Source: Oxalobacteraceae bacterium OTU3CINTB1 (GTDB lineage Bacteria; Pseudomonadota; Gammaproteobacteria; Burkholderiales; Burkholderiaceae_D). Taken from it: a stretch of DNA of 64,000 nt. Numbering within the stretch: position 1 is the stretch's first letter; the number at the start of each line of letters is the position of its first letter. The translations under genes and the position numbers were made by a program. Of the stretch, positions 9,001 to 18,032 are shown one piece after another. The notes under the pieces were generated by a model. The model saw nothing but the letters and a program-made list of their open reading frames with translations. It was not told the origin of the DNA and searched no databases. Where the stretch lies: NCBI GenBank assembly GCA_024123955.1, contig CP099652.1, positions 1,364,001 through 1,428,000 of the forward strand, in the 5' to 3' direction.

Positions 9001-11477
9001 ACGCCTTCGCCGAGCCGCCGCTGAATATCGCCGCACCGTCGGAACCGGAACCGTTACCGGAACCGTTACCGGAACCGGAACCGGAGCCCGCTCCCACGCC
9101 GGACGCCGAGATCATCGAACTGGCCCCCGCCGAGCCGGAGATCCTGGCCGCCGCCCCGGCGCTCTTCAACGACGAGCTGGACGCCGATCTGCTGCCGGTT
9201 TTCCTGGAGGAGGGCGCCGACCTGCTGCCGCAAGTGGGCGAGGCGCTGCGCGCCTGGCAGCACAATCCCGCCGACACGTCCCACGCGCAAGGTTTGCTAC
9301 GCCTGCTGCACACGGTCAAGGGCAGCGCGCGCATGGCGGGTGCGATGCGCCTGGGCCAGCACGCGCATGAAATCGAAACCCATATCGAAAACATGGTGCA
9401 CGCCGGCTTCGCCACGCCGCAGGCGTTCGACGAACTGCTCGCGCACTACGACCACGCCTTGCTGCTGTTCGAACAATTGCAGCATCCCGACGCGCTCAAA
9501 TCCGTCTCCGCCGAGAAGGGCGCCGCAGGCCTCGCGGCCGACGTGGACAGCATCGAAGCCGGCGCGCCGGCGACGGCGGGCGGCGATGCGGCGCCCGCCG
9601 CCGGCGTCGCGGCCACCGACGACGCCGGCGGCGGTCCGTCCGTGGCGCCGCCGGGAGAGGAACCCCCGGCCGGCGCCAAGTCGCCGCTGGTGCGCGTGCG
9701 AGCCGACATCCTGGACCGCCTGGTCAACCAGGCCGGCGAGGTGTCGATCTCGCGCTCCAGGCTGGAGAACGAAGTCGCCACCCTGCGCGCGTCGCTGCTG
9801 GACTTCTCCGAGAACCTGGCCCGCCTGCGCCGCCAGTTGCGCGAGGTGGAAATGCAGGCCGAATCGCAGATCGCCTCGCGCATGTCGGTGTCGAGCGAGC
9901 GTGAATTCGATCCGCTCGAATTCGACCGCTTCACCCGGCTGCAGGAGTTGACCCGGATGATGGCGGAAAGCGTCAACGACGTCGCCTCGTTCCACGAAAA
10001 TCTGACCCGTGGCGTCGATACCGCCAGCAACGATCTGGTGCTGCAAGCGCGCCTCACGCGCGATCTCCAGCGCGACCTGATGCGGGTGCGCATGGTGCCG
10101 TTCGCCAGCATCTCGGAGCGGCTGTTCCGCGTGGCCCGTCAAAGCGCCAAGGAAGTGGACAAGCGCGTCAACCTGGACATCCGCGGCAGCGCGGTGGAGA
10201 TCGACCGCAGCGTGTTGGAACGCATGGCCGCGCCGTTCGAGCACCTGCTGCGCAACGCTATCGCCCACGGCGTGGAGTCGCGCGCCGCCCGTGGCGAGGC
10301 TGGCAAGAGCGAGACCGGCGAACTGCTGGTGCAGGTCACGCAGCAGGGCAACGAGGTGGTCATCGAATTCAGCGACGACGGCGCCGGACTCGATCTGGAA
10401 CGCATCCGCGCCAAAGCGATCAGCTGCGGCCTGCTGCTGGAAGGGGAAGAGGCCACCGAGGCGCAGATCGCCGACCTGATTTTCGAGCCGGGCTTCTCCA
10501 CCGCCGAATCGCTGACCGAGCTCTCCGGGCGCGGCGTCGGCATGGACGTCGTGCAGTCGGAGGCGCAATCGCTGGGCGGGCGCGTCGACATGTTCTCCGA
10601 ACCTGGCAAAGGCACCCGCTTCACGATCCGCCTGCCATTGACCCTGGCCGTGACGCAGGTTGTGCTGCTGGATGCTGGCGGCAAGACCTATGCCTTCCCG
10701 TCTATCCTGGTCGAACAGGTGCTGCAGATGAAGGACTCGGTATTGGCCGAGGCGCATCGAAGCGGCGTCGTGCCGATCCAGGGGCACCAGGCGGCGCTGC
10801 ATTATTTGCCTGCCTTGCTGGGCGCGGCGGACACGCCGCCGGCGCAGCGGTCGGCGCCAGTGATGATGCTCAAGAACGGCAACGAGCGGCTGGCGGTGCG
10901 GGTCGACGAGGTGCTGGGCAACCGCGAGGTGGTTATCAAGAATATCGGTCCGCAGTTGTCGCGCATGCCGGGCATCGCCGGGGCGACGGTGCTGGGGACG
11001 GGTGATATCGTGCTGATACTGAATCCGGTGGCGCTGGTGCAGCATCTGGCGCACCAGCCGGAGGCCCGGCGGCAGTATGCGCAGGCGGCCAGTCCGGCGC
11101 AGGCGCGTCCGAACGCGCGTTCCATCATGGTGGTAGACGATTCGATGACGGTGCGGCGCGTGACCCAGCGTTTGCTGGAGCGCGAAGGCTACCATGTCCT
11201 GCTGGCCAAGGATGGCGTGGACGCGCTGGAGCAGCTGCAGGACACGACGCCGGATCTGATGCTGGTCGATATAGAGATGCCGCGCATGGACGGTTTCGAC
11301 TTGACCCGCAATGTGCGCGGCGATGAGCGGACCAGGGAGATTCCGATCATCATGATCACCTCGCGCAGCGCCGACAAGCACCGCAACTACGCCTTGCAGC
11401 TGGGCGTGAACGCGTATTTCGGCAAACCGTTCCAGGAGCCGGTGCTGCTGGAGGCGATCACCGGTCTGTTGAAATAG
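6006..11477 (+). CDS. chpA: hybrid chemosensory histidine kinase ChpA/PilL
   Basis: The CheA-type kinase of the pilus chemosensory system, 1823 residues. Several histidine phosphotransfer domains come first: degenerate ones in the N-terminal third, then three with recognisable phospho-histidine motifs, H661 (HTLKGSG), H831 (HTLAGTSG) and H1102 (HTVKGSARM). A proline/glutamate linker precedes H1102. The dimerisation helices, the HATPase domain (HLLRNAIAHGVE near 1410, then DDGAGLD) and a CheW-like domain follow at about 1240-1680. A C-terminal receiver has D1755 (LVDIEMPRMDG). Pseudomonas ChpA is longer with more Hpt units. This is the last gene of the operon. No pilK methyltransferase or chpB methylesterase follows. 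Confidence 0.95.
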   Translation: MTTTDFSTPQQPQLDTGPLSWVMVEIRESLARSRTALVEAGGRAAEDQATQLQHAKSHLHQAHGALQMVDIDGVSQMTQLAEAALDRFKAGTVKCSTDHVEAVSQLYQALVEYLEELLDGAPSQPARLFPYYRALQEMIGADRIHPADLFFPDLSRTPDLDVIDAGVDEVVDYSAYRQRFERALLPYMKSTEPAQQREHAAALLDAVKLVAGAQRDEKARTFWLAMQGFAELVAGGELAGGLYVKQLFGLINLQIRRLSQGTVAQPDTMLRDALFFIAAAGADTESPTARTMRAVFALDGLAPADYETRRYGQIDDEALERAKSGMAQAKASWDRLADAEIDSGLDAAFDTALADVADACDKLNIPALSALMRQLAEVARTAVSAGRSEELALEMATALLFAEHGLEQIRHLPTDFAANADTIGARLLALVSGDTPPEPAQWQSGLARQMRQDDTAIALALEMKTGLRQVEKVLDEYYIDPARRPSLAELDPVLHQLQGALAMLDQEDAMKAAQHVKAAVLSLATGGGDSTQESKTLDDIAQNVGALGFFVDMLAQNAAGARERFTFDAQQGTFRSVPFKKMTESESIPVLDQEVVAPAPASMPAEAPPPAASDAAVEAELLEIFIAEAREVLDFVDDTLAKPRSESGGEQSLIMLRRSFHTLKGSGRMVGMNQFADAAHAVERVMNTWLAEERPSSDALFSLLAAVARELRAWVAELASAGVSARNANALVAAALRVREGGEFFIEEAVPAPPPAPSSTGNVIEFPTAAPPVVPRDDNVKHIGELDIPLPLYNIYLHETDELVRLLQQDFGEWRHEPRRPVNPEALQASHTLAGTSGTVGFKVLREVALSLETTLQALLPPAPHLDQAQHDLLDFAIERIRQMLQSFAQGEMPAAQPELIAALRQLSEELAAAPPGAGQDIEARLDDLVAETMENIASPPQPPEAEETPLDRLFRDAYDVLSGSVPESDAPVAAPEPKKVEERADDSIDDLFNAAFDDAFAEPPLNIAAPSEPEPLPEPLPEPEPEPAPTPDAEIIELAPAEPEILAAAPALFNDELDADLLPVFLEEGADLLPQVGEALRAWQHNPADTSHAQGLLRLLHTVKGSARMAGAMRLGQHAHEIETHIENMVHAGFATPQAFDELLAHYDHALLLFEQLQHPDALKSVSAEKGAAGLAADVDSIEAGAPATAGGDAAPAAGVAATDDAGGGPSVAPPGEEPPAGAKSPLVRVRADILDRLVNQAGEVSISRSRLENEVATLRASLLDFSENLARLRRQLREVEMQAESQIASRMSVSSEREFDPLEFDRFTRLQELTRMMAESVNDVASFHENLTRGVDTASNDLVLQARLTRDLQRDLMRVRMVPFASISERLFRVARQSAKEVDKRVNLDIRGSAVEIDRSVLERMAAPFEHLLRNAIAHGVESRAARGEAGKSETGELLVQVTQQGNEVVIEFSDDGAGLDLERIRAKAISCGLLLEGEEATEAQIADLIFEPGFSTAESLTELSGRGVGMDVVQSEAQSLGGRVDMFSEPGKGTRFTIRLPLTLAVTQVVLLDAGGKTYAFPSILVEQVLQMKDSVLAEAHRSGVVPIQGHQAALHYLPALLGAADTPPAQRSAPVMMLKNGNERLAVRVDEVLGNREVVIKNIGPQLSRMPGIAGATVLGTGDIVLILNPVALVQHLAHQPEARRQYAQAASPAQARPNARSIMVVDDSMTVRRVTQRLLEREGYHVLLAKDGVDALEQLQDTTPDLMLVDIEMPRMDGFDLTRNVRGDERTREIPIIMITSRSADKHRNYALQLGVNAYFGKPFQEPVLLEAITGLLK
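9041..9085 (+). repeat. short tandem repeat inside chpA
   Basis: A GGAACC/GTTACC-based tandem repeat encodes a PEPLPEPLPEPEPEP linker just before the third phospho-histidine domain (H1102). Units are 6 and 12 bases, so length changes stay in frame. It is probably a flexible spacer whose length can vary between strains. Confidence 0.7.
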
Positions 11478-11528
11478 CCGACGCTCAACGCGACAAATTT
11501 ACGGGACCGTCCAAATAACCTTGGATCC

Positions 11529-11624
11529 ACGTAGGGCGGATTAGCGAAGCGTAATCCGCCATGCATGCTCCGTCGGCGGCGCATACATGGCGGATTACGG
11601 CGTTCCGCCTAATCCGCCCTACGT
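11529..11624. repeat. nested palindromic repeat (REP-like pair)
   Basis: Two hairpins face each other. The outer arms ACGTAGGGCGGATTA (11529-11543) and TAATCCGCCCTACGT (11610-11624) are perfect inverted repeats. So are the inner arms CGTAATCCGCCAT (11550-11562) and ATGGCGGATTACG (11587-11599). Each half is also a hairpin by itself (GGCGGATTA with TAATCCGCC). It lies between the convergent chpA and photolyase genes, where it may serve as a transcription end. A related single copy is at 29842-29879. Confidence 0.85.
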
Positions 11625-11635
11625 GTTTATGAGGT

Positions 11636-13117
11636 TTATGCAAGCTGCGCAGGTTTTTTCACCACCTCGTAGCGCTCCAGGGTGCGTTTGCGCGCCTCGT
11701 CGTGCATGACAACCGGTGCCGGATAATCGAGCGGCAGCATGCGCGGCGTTTGCCATGGCGCGTGGATTTCCTTGTCGCCGAGGTCTTTCAATTGCGGCAG
11801 ATAGCGCCGGATGAATTTACCGCCGCCGTCGAATTTCTCCGACTGCGTGATTGGATTGAAAATGCGGAAATACGGCTGGGCGTCGCAGCCCGACGACGAC
11901 GCCCATTGCCAGCCGCCGTTGTTCGACGCCAGATCGAAGTCGTTCAGCTGCAGCGCGAAATACGCCTCGCCGCGCCGCCAGTCGATACCCAGGTCCTTGA
12001 TCAGGAAGCACGCCGTCACCATGCGCAGGCGGTTGTGCATATAGCCGGTCTGGTTCAGCTGCGCCATCGCCGCGTCCACCAGCGGATAGCCGGTGCGGCC
12101 TTCGCACCACGCGGCGAACAATTCGTCCGCTTCGGGGCCCGTCTCCCACTGGATGGCGTCGTAGGCCGGCTTGTAGGCGCCGCCCACCACGTGCGGATTG
12201 TGGAACAGGATCATCGCGTAGAACTCGCGCCAGATCAGCTCGGCCAGCCAGACCGGCGCGCCTTCGCCGCCGGCGCCGCGCGCCATCAGGTCCACCACGG
12301 TGCGCACCAGGTGGCGCACCGACAGCGTGCCGAAACGGAAATGCAGCGACAGGTACGATGGCCCCTTGACCGCCGGATAGTCGCGCGCCGTCTTGTAGTC
12401 GGCGATGCGCGGCAGGAAATCGTCGAACAGCGCCGCCGCGCCGGACATGCCGGTGGGAATTTTCAGCTCGGCCAGGTTGCTCGGCTCGAAGCCCAGCTCG
12501 GCCAGGGTCGGCAGGGCCGGTGCGCGCTTGGGCGGCGGCGCCAGCCGCGCCGCCTGCGGTTCGATGTGGTAAGGCGCCAGCACCGACGGATCGGCCGTCA
12601 GCTTTTTCAGCCATGCGTTCTTGTAGGGCGTAAACACCGAGAACACGCCGCCGGTTTGCGACAGCACTTCGCTCTTTTCAAAGATCACCTGGTCCTTGTA
12701 GCTGAAGAACTGGCGGCCCGCCTCCTGCAACGCCCCGGCCACGGCGGCGTCGCGGGCGATCGCTTGCGGTTCATAATCGTGGTTGCAGAACACGGCATCG
12801 ACACCCAGCTCGGCGGCCAGCGCCGGGATGTCGGTCGCCGGATCGGCATGGCGCACGATCAGGTGGCCGCCCAGCTGGCGCAGCTCGCCGGCCACCTCGG
12901 CCAGGCTGGCGTGGATGAAGTCGACACGGCGGTCGCGGCGCGGCAGGGCGTCGAGAATGGTCTTATCGTAGACAAAAACACAATACACGGTGGCGCTGTC
13001 CTGCAGCGCCTGATTCAGGGCGACATGGTCGAAAACCCGCAAATCGCGGCGCAACCATACCAGGGACGATTTCAGTTTCATTCGGTCTGTGTCAATCTCG
13101 TGGGGGAACGCAATCAT
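11636..13117 (-). CDS. phrB: deoxyribodipyrimidine photolyase
   Basis: A light-driven repair enzyme for cyclobutane pyrimidine dimers, 493 residues. The N-terminal antenna domain begins with SLVWLRRDLRVFDH. The C-terminal FAD-binding helical domain contains WASSSGCDAQPYFRIFNP and FIRRYLP, which mark class I CPD photolyases and their close relatives. The ATG at 13117 is preceded by TTGAGGG. A second ATG 12 codons in (13081) lacks a ribosome binding site, although the family consensus begins nearer to it. The gene is divergent from algH. Confidence 0.94.
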   Translation of the reverse strand: MIAFPHEIDTDRMKLKSSLVWLRRDLRVFDHVALNQALQDSATVYCVFVYDKTILDALPRRDRRVDFIHASLAEVAGELRQLGGHLIVRHADPATDIPALAAELGVDAVFCNHDYEPQAIARDAAVAGALQEAGRQFFSYKDQVIFEKSEVLSQTGGVFSVFTPYKNAWLKKLTADPSVLAPYHIEPQAARLAPPPKRAPALPTLAELGFEPSNLAELKIPTGMSGAAALFDDFLPRIADYKTARDYPAVKGPSYLSLHFRFGTLSVRHLVRTVVDLMARGAGGEGAPVWLAELIWREFYAMILFHNPHVVGGAYKPAYDAIQWETGPEADELFAAWCEGRTGYPLVDAAMAQLNQTGYMHNRLRMVTACFLIKDLGIDWRRGEAYFALQLNDFDLASNNGGWQWASSSGCDAQPYFRIFNPITQSEKFDGGGKFIRRYLPQLKDLGDKEIHAPWQTPRMLPLDYPAPVVMHDEARKRTLERYEVVKKPAQLA

Positions 13118-13272
13118 GGCCGCACCCTCAATTCAGTGTAAACTATCGGTGAGAGAGACAGCTGCTAGCGGCGCGATGTTACAGCATTTGTCCAGGACAG
13201 AGTGCAAGACATCGGCAAGACCCAGCGGCGGCACGGTAAGATCACGCATCCAGCACAGAGAGAGCAACGCGT

Positions 13273-13959
13273 ATGAAGAAGAGCAAAATCGGCAAAACTC
13301 TACCTGTATCCGCCCCGCGCAAGGGTGAACCCCAGGACGAGCCACAGGATGAGATGGACGAATTGGGTCCCATCGGCGGCAGCACGGAACCTTCCCTGAA
13401 CCTGGCGAATCATTTCCTCATTGCAATGCCTTCCATGCAAGATCCGGTCTTCGGCGGCACGGTCGTGTATGTCTGCGAGCATAACGAGAACGGCGTGTTG
13501 GGCGTGGTGATCAACAAACCCACCGATATGACGATGCAAGTGTTGTTCGAACGCATAGACTTAAAGCTGGAGGAGGGCACGGGAGTCGAATCCCACGTGG
13601 ACGAGCCCATCATGTTCGGCGGCCCGGTGCAGGACGACCGCGGCTTCGTGCTGCACACGCCGGGCCACCGCTACTCGTCGTCGCTGACGGTCACCAAGGA
13701 TATCGCCTTCACGACGTCGATCGACGTGCTCGAGGCCGTCGCCGCCGGCGAGGGCCCGCCGCAAATGCTGGTGTCGATCGGCTACTCGGGCTGGAGTCCG
13801 GGCCAACTGGAGGAGGAAATCGGCCGCAACGGCTGGCTCACCGTCGGCGCCGATCCCGAGATCCTGTTCAACCTGCCCATCGAGGAACGCTACACGGCCG
13901 CCATGCGCCTGCTGGGCATCGATCCGCTGATGCTCACGTCCGAGGCCGGCCATGCGTGA
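13273..13959 (+). CDS. algH: YqgE/AlgH family protein
   Basis: A cytoplasmic protein of the YqgE/AlgH (DUF179) family, 228 residues. The domain begins near residue 45 (NHFLIAMPSMQDPVF) and continues with the characteristic VYVCEHNENGVLGVVINKP and, later, FGGPVQ. The N-terminal 40 residues are acidic and extra to the usual fold of about 185 residues. The molecular role is not well established. It is almost always found beside ruvX, as here (gap of 21 bases), and starts a run of five further co-oriented genes. Confidence 0.92.
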   Translation: MKKSKIGKTLPVSAPRKGEPQDEPQDEMDELGPIGGSTEPSLNLANHFLIAMPSMQDPVFGGTVVYVCEHNENGVLGVVINKPTDMTMQVLFERIDLKLEEGTGVESHVDEPIMFGGPVQDDRGFVLHTPGHRYSSSLTVTKDIAFTTSIDVLEAVAAGEGPPQMLVSIGYSGWSPGQLEEEIGRNGWLTVGADPEILFNLPIEERYTAAMRLLGIDPLMLTSEAGHA

Positions 13960-13980
13960 CATGTTTGAGTTTGGTCAACC

Positions 13981-14367
13981 GTGAGCGTCGACACCATCTT
14001 CGCTTTCGATTTCGGCGTCAAACGTATCGGCGTGGCCATGGGTAACACCATGATTCGCCAGGCCCAGCCAGTCAAAGTCATCTCCGCCATCGACAACGCC
14101 ACGCGCTTTGCCGACATTGCCGCCCTGCTCGACGAATGGAAACCCGCCCGCCTGGTGGTCGGCCTGCCCATGCATCCCGATGGCGCCGAGCACGACATGA
14201 CGGCGCGCGCGCGCAAGTTCGCCAACCAGCTGCACGGCCGCTTCAACCTGCCGGTCGAGCTGGTCGACGAGCGCTATTCGTCGGCGGTCATCTCCGCCAA
14301 GCGCGGCGAGGTCATCGACGACCGCGCCGCCGCCATCATCCTGCAACAATATTTCGACGCAACCTAG
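13981..14367 (+). CDS. ruvX: Holliday junction resolvase-like protein RuvX/YqgF
   Basis: An RNase H-fold nuclease of 128 residues, involved in pre-16S rRNA 5' end processing in the bacteria where it has been studied. The first strand with the catalytic aspartate reads FAFDFGVKRIGVAMG, and the second conserved block is VVGLPMHPDG. DDRAAAIILQQYF near the C-terminus is also typical. The start is GTG at 13981, 21 bases after algH, and pyrR follows nine bases after its stop. Confidence 0.94.
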   Translation: MSVDTIFAFDFGVKRIGVAMGNTMIRQAQPVKVISAIDNATRFADIAALLDEWKPARLVVGLPMHPDGAEHDMTARARKFANQLHGRFNLPVELVDERYSSAVISAKRGEVIDDRAAAIILQQYFDAT

Positions 14368-14376
14368 CGAACCACC

Positions 14377-14892
14377 ATGTCCACACTGAACCCCCACCAA
14401 CTCGATGCCGAGGCGCTGTATGCGGCCCTGCTGGCCGACGTCAAGGCCGGCCTGGAAGGCGTGTCCGACGTCGCCATCGTCGGCATCCACTCCGGCGGCG
14501 CCTGGATCGCCGAGCGCCTCGCGGCCGACCTCGGCCTGTCCGCCCGCTGCGGCGTGCTCGACGTTTCCTTCTACCGCGACGATTACGCCAAGAAGGGTTT
14601 GCCGGCCGAGGTCAAGCCGACCAACATCACTTTTGACGTCGCCGCCGCCAACATCCTGCTGGTCGACGACGTGCTCTACACGGGGCGCACCACGCGCGCC
14701 GCGATCAACGAGCTGTTCGACTACGGCCGCCCGGCGCGCATCATGCTTGCCGCGCTGGTCGACCGCGGCGAGCGCCAGTTGCCGGTGGCCGCCGATTTCG
14801 TCGCCGCGCATGTGGCCGTGCCGCAAGGGCAGGCGCTGGTGCTCAAGCGCGCCGACGATGGAAAATTCACGCTCACCATAGACCACGCTTAA
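14377..14892 (+). CDS. pyrR: PyrR-type regulator/uracil phosphoribosyltransferase
   Basis: A type I phosphoribosyltransferase of 171 residues. The PRPP-binding loop is ILLVDDVLYTGRTTRAA near residues 90-107. PyrR proteins bind pyr mRNA or make UMP from uracil; which job applies here is unclear, since no PyrR-binding attenuator is evident in the short gap to pyrB. It lies directly upstream of pyrB and pyrC', the usual arrangement in beta- and gammaproteobacteria. Confidence 0.92.
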   Translation: MSTLNPHQLDAEALYAALLADVKAGLEGVSDVAIVGIHSGGAWIAERLAADLGLSARCGVLDVSFYRDDYAKKGLPAEVKPTNITFDVAAANILLVDDVLYTGRTTRAAINELFDYGRPARIMLAALVDRGERQLPVAADFVAAHVAVPQGQALVLKRADDGKFTLTIDHA

Positions 14893-14913
14893 TTTAATCG
14901 CGACCTCCACACC

Positions 14914-15879
14914 ATGCTCAATCCGCAACTGAATAAAAACGGCGAACTCCAGCACCTGCTGTCGATCGAGGGACTGCCCAAATCCATCCTCAATCACATC
15001 CTGGACACCGCCTCGTCGTTCGTCGGCATCTCTGACCGCGACGTCAAGAAAGTGCCGCTAATGCGCGGCAAGTCGGTGTTCAACCTGTTCTTCGAGAACT
15101 CGACCCGCACCCGCACCACCTTCGAGATCGCCTCCAAGCGCCTGTCGGCCGACGTCATCAACCTCAACATCCAGGCATCCTCGGCCAGCAAGGGCGAATC
15201 GCTGCTCGACACCATCGACAACCTGTCGGCCATGCACGCGGACATGTTCGTGGTGCGCCACGCGCAGTCGGGGGCGCCGTACCTGATCGCCAAGCACCTG
15301 CACGACACCAAACAGTCGCACGTGCACGTGGTCAACGCCGGCGACGGCCGCCACGCGCACCCGACCCAGGGTCTGCTGGACATGTACACGATCCGTCATT
15401 ACAAGAAGGACTTCACCAACCTGACGGTGGCCATCGTCGGCGACATCCTGCACAGCCGCGTGGCCCGTTCGGACATCCACGCGCTGACCACGCTGGGCGT
15501 ACCGGAAGTGCGCGCCATCGGTCCGCACACCCTGCTGCCGGGCGGCCTGGAGCAAATGGGCGTGCGCACCTTTACCAACATGGAAGAGGGCTTGAAGGGC
15601 GTCGACGTGATCATCATGCTGCGCCTGCAAAACGAGCGCATGAGCGGCGCGCTCCTGCCGTCGGCGCAGGAATACTTCAAAAGCTACGGCCTGACGCCGG
15701 AGCGCCTGGCGCTGGCCAAGCCGGACGCGATCGTCATGCACCCGGGGCCGATGAACCGTGGCGTGGAAATCGATTCGGCGGTGGCGGACGGTCCGCAGGC
15801 GGTGATCCTGCCGCAGGTGACGTTCGGCATCGCGGTACGGATGGCGGTGATGAGCATTGTGGCGGGAACGCAAGGATGA
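14914..15879 (+). CDS. pyrB: aspartate carbamoyltransferase catalytic subunit
   Basis: Joins carbamoyl phosphate and aspartate, the first committed step of pyrimidine synthesis; 321 residues. The carbamoyl-phosphate loop is [13 protein letters not shown] near 51-63, and KGESLLDT and [11 protein letters not shown] are also family signatures. [12 protein letters not shown] lies near the C-terminus. There is no pyrI. Its stop overlaps the start of the next gene by four bases (ATGA), as expected for a PyrB that forms a complex with the inactive dihydroorotase homologue PyrC'. Confidence 0.97.
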   Translation: MLNPQLNKNGELQHLLSIEGLPKSILNHILDTASSFVGISDRDVKKVPLMRGKSVFNLFFENSTRTRTTFEIASKRLSADVINLNIQASSASKGESLLDTIDNLSAMHADMFVVRHAQSGAPYLIAKHLHDTKQSHVHVVNAGDGRHAHPTQGLLDMYTIRHYKKDFTNLTVAIVGDILHSRVARSDIHALTTLGVPEVRAIGPHTLLPGGLEQMGVRTFTNMEEGLKGVDVIIMLRLQNERMSGALLPSAQEYFKSYGLTPERLALAKPDAIVMHPGPMNRGVEIDSAVADGPQAVILPQVTFGIAVRMAVMSIVAGTQG

Positions 15880-17225
15880 AAGCAGGAATGAACTCGAATA
15901 AAAATCTCCATATCAAGAACGGCCACCTGGTCGACCCGGCCAACGGCATCGACGCCAAGCACGACCTGTACATCGCCGACGGCAAGGTGGTGGCGGTCGG
16001 CGAGGTATCGGCTGAATTCGCCGCCGGCTTCACGGCCGACCAGACCATCGACGCCAGCGGCATGATCGTCTCGCCCGGCTTCGTCGACCTGTCGGCGCGC
16101 CTGCGCGAGCCGGGCTACGAATACAAGGCCACCCTGGAATCGGAAATGCAGGCGGCGATGCAGGGCGGCGTGACCAGCCTGATCTGCCCGCCGGACACCG
16201 ACCCCGTGCTCGACGAGCCGGGCCTGGTGGAAATGCTCAAATACCGCGCCAAGACCCTGAACCAGGCCCATGTGCATCCGCTGGGCGCGCTGACCGTCGG
16301 CCTCAAAGGCAAGGCGCTGACCGAGATGGCCGAGCTGACCGAGGCCGGTTGCATCGGCTTCGCGCAAGCGGAAGAGCCGATCGAGGACACCAACGTGCTG
16401 CTGCGCGCGATGCAGTACGCCAAGACCTTCAACTACACCGTCTGGCTGCGCCCGCAGGACGCGCACATCGGCCGCGGCGGCATCGCCGCCAGCGGTCCGC
16501 TGGCCTCGCGCCTGGGTCTGTCCGGCGTGCCGGTGATGTCGGAAACGATCGCGTTGCACACCATTTTCGAGCTGATGCGTTCGAGCGGCGCCCGCGTGCA
16601 CCTGTGCCGCCTGTCGTCGGCCGCCGGCATCGAGCTGGTGCGCCAGGCCAAGAAGGAAGGCTTGCCGGTCACCTGCGACGTCGGCGCCCACCACGTCCAC
16701 ATGACCGACGCCGACATCGGCTTCTTCGACTCCAACGCGCGCCTGACGCCGCCGCTGCGCAGCCAGCGCGACCGCGACGCTATCCGCCTCGGCCTGCTCG
16801 ACGGCACCATCGATGCGCTGTGCTCGGACCACACGCCGGTCGACGACGACGAGAAACTGCTGCCGTTCGGCGAAGCCTCGCCCGGCGCCACCGGTCTGGA
16901 ACTGCTGCTGTCGCTGACCCTGAAATGGGCCGACGACTACGCCGCCGGCCAGCACAACGGCGCCGACAAGGCCGCCATGCGTCCGCTGGCGCGGGCGATC
17001 TCGCGCATCACGGCCGACGCCGCCCGCGTGGCAGGCTTGGCCGCCGGCACCTTGTCGGTCGGCGCGGTGGCCGACGTCTGCGTCTTCGATCCGCAGGCAA
17101 CATGGACCGTCGAGGCGTCGGCGCTGGCCAGCCAGGGCAAGCACACGCCTTTCGTCGGCTACAACCTGACGGGGCAGGTGCAAACCACCATCGTGGCCGG
17201 CCACGTCGCCTACCAGCGCGGCTGA
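15876..17225 (+). CDS. pyrX: dihydroorotase-like PyrC' (predicted non-catalytic PyrB partner)
   Basis: An amidohydrolase-fold protein of 449 residues, similar to type I dihydroorotase but lacking metal ligands. The DxHxHLREP motif reads [10 protein letters not shown] (residues 71-80), so both zinc histidines are Ser73 and Arg75. The later histidine in the vHiaHvS block is Arg245 (VHLCRLSS). The SDHTP aspartate and the HH pair at 272-273 remain. Pseudomonas has an inactive PyrC' that is needed to assemble active aspartate carbamoyltransferase. The ATGA overlap with pyrB fits that role, and a working pyrC should lie elsewhere in the genome. Confidence 0.92.
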   Translation: MKAGMNSNKNLHIKNGHLVDPANGIDAKHDLYIADGKVVAVGEVSAEFAAGFTADQTIDASGMIVSPGFVDLSARLREPGYEYKATLESEMQAAMQGGVTSLICPPDTDPVLDEPGLVEMLKYRAKTLNQAHVHPLGALTVGLKGKALTEMAELTEAGCIGFAQAEEPIEDTNVLLRAMQYAKTFNYTVWLRPQDAHIGRGGIAASGPLASRLGLSGVPVMSETIALHTIFELMRSSGARVHLCRLSSAAGIELVRQAKKEGLPVTCDVGAHHVHMTDADIGFFDSNARLTPPLRSQRDRDAIRLGLLDGTIDALCSDHTPVDDDEKLLPFGEASPGATGLELLLSLTLKWADDYAAGQHNGADKAAMRPLARAISRITADAARVAGLAAGTLSVGAVADVCVFDPQATWTVEASALASQGKHTPFVGYNLTGQVQTTIVAGHVAYQRG

Positions 17226-17233
17226 TCTTCTGA

Positions 17234-17980
17234 ATGAAAATTTCGATGATCTTCCGCCTGGCGCGGGTGATGTTGCACGTGCTGCTGGGGATGGGCATCT
17301 GCGCCACGGTGTTTCCGTGGATAAGCCAGGACAAGCGTAACGGCCACATCCGCCGCTGGTCGACCCGGTTGCTGAAAATGTGCAACGTCAGTGTCGAGCA
17401 GCAGGCCGCATCGCCGATGCTGGAGCGGGCGGTGGTGGTGGCCAACCACGTCTCGTGGCTGGACATCTTCGTGGTTCACAGCCTGCATCCGAGCCACTTC
17501 GTCGCCAAGGCCGAGATCCGCTCGTGGCCGCTGGCCGGCTGGCTGGCGGAAAAGGCCGGCACCGTGTTCATTTCGCGCGGCAACCGGCGCGACCTGCGGC
17601 ACATCTTCAAGGGCCTGGTGACGACCCTGGAGCGCGGCGAGCGCGTGGCATTCTTCCCGGAAGGCACGACCTCGGCGCAAGGCAATTTGCTGCCGTTCCA
17701 CGCCAATCTGTTCGAAGCCGCGATCGACGCCAAGGTGCCGGTGCAGCCGGTTGCCTTGTCGTACGTCGATCCGCAGGGCGCGCGGCATCCGTCGGTGGAT
17801 TTCATCGGCGACATGACCTTTGCCGAGAGCATCATCGCCATCCTCGACGGCCCGCCGGTGATGGCAAAGTTGATGGTGCTGCCGCCGATCGACACGATAG
17901 GCGCGCACCGGCGCCAGCTGGCCGAGGTGACGCACCAGGCCGTCGCTGCCGCCTTGGGCGTGACGGCGGCGCCGCACTAG
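17234..17980 (+). CDS. plsC: 1-acyl-sn-glycerol-3-phosphate acyltransferase
   Basis: An inner-membrane acyltransferase of 248 residues that makes phosphatidic acid from lysophosphatidic acid. An N-terminal hydrophobic segment is followed by the acceptor motif NHVSWLD (the HX4D box), a block with FISRGNRRDL, and FPEGTTS, which binds the phosphate. It starts eight bases after pyrC' and is probably the last gene of that run. A second PlsC-like gene is at 32169-32909, so the two may differ in acyl preference. Confidence 0.92.
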   Translation: MKISMIFRLARVMLHVLLGMGICATVFPWISQDKRNGHIRRWSTRLLKMCNVSVEQQAASPMLERAVVVANHVSWLDIFVVHSLHPSHFVAKAEIRSWPLAGWLAEKAGTVFISRGNRRDLRHIFKGLVTTLERGERVAFFPEGTTSAQGNLLPFHANLFEAAIDAKVPVQPVALSYVDPQGARHPSVDFIGDMTFAESIIAILDGPPVMAKLMVLPPIDTIGAHRRQLAEVTHQAVAAALGVTAAPH

Positions 17981-18032
17981 GCCGCGCCGCCCGCGCTTGA
18001 GGTATTCTGTTCTCCTCGACAAAGGAGAATGT

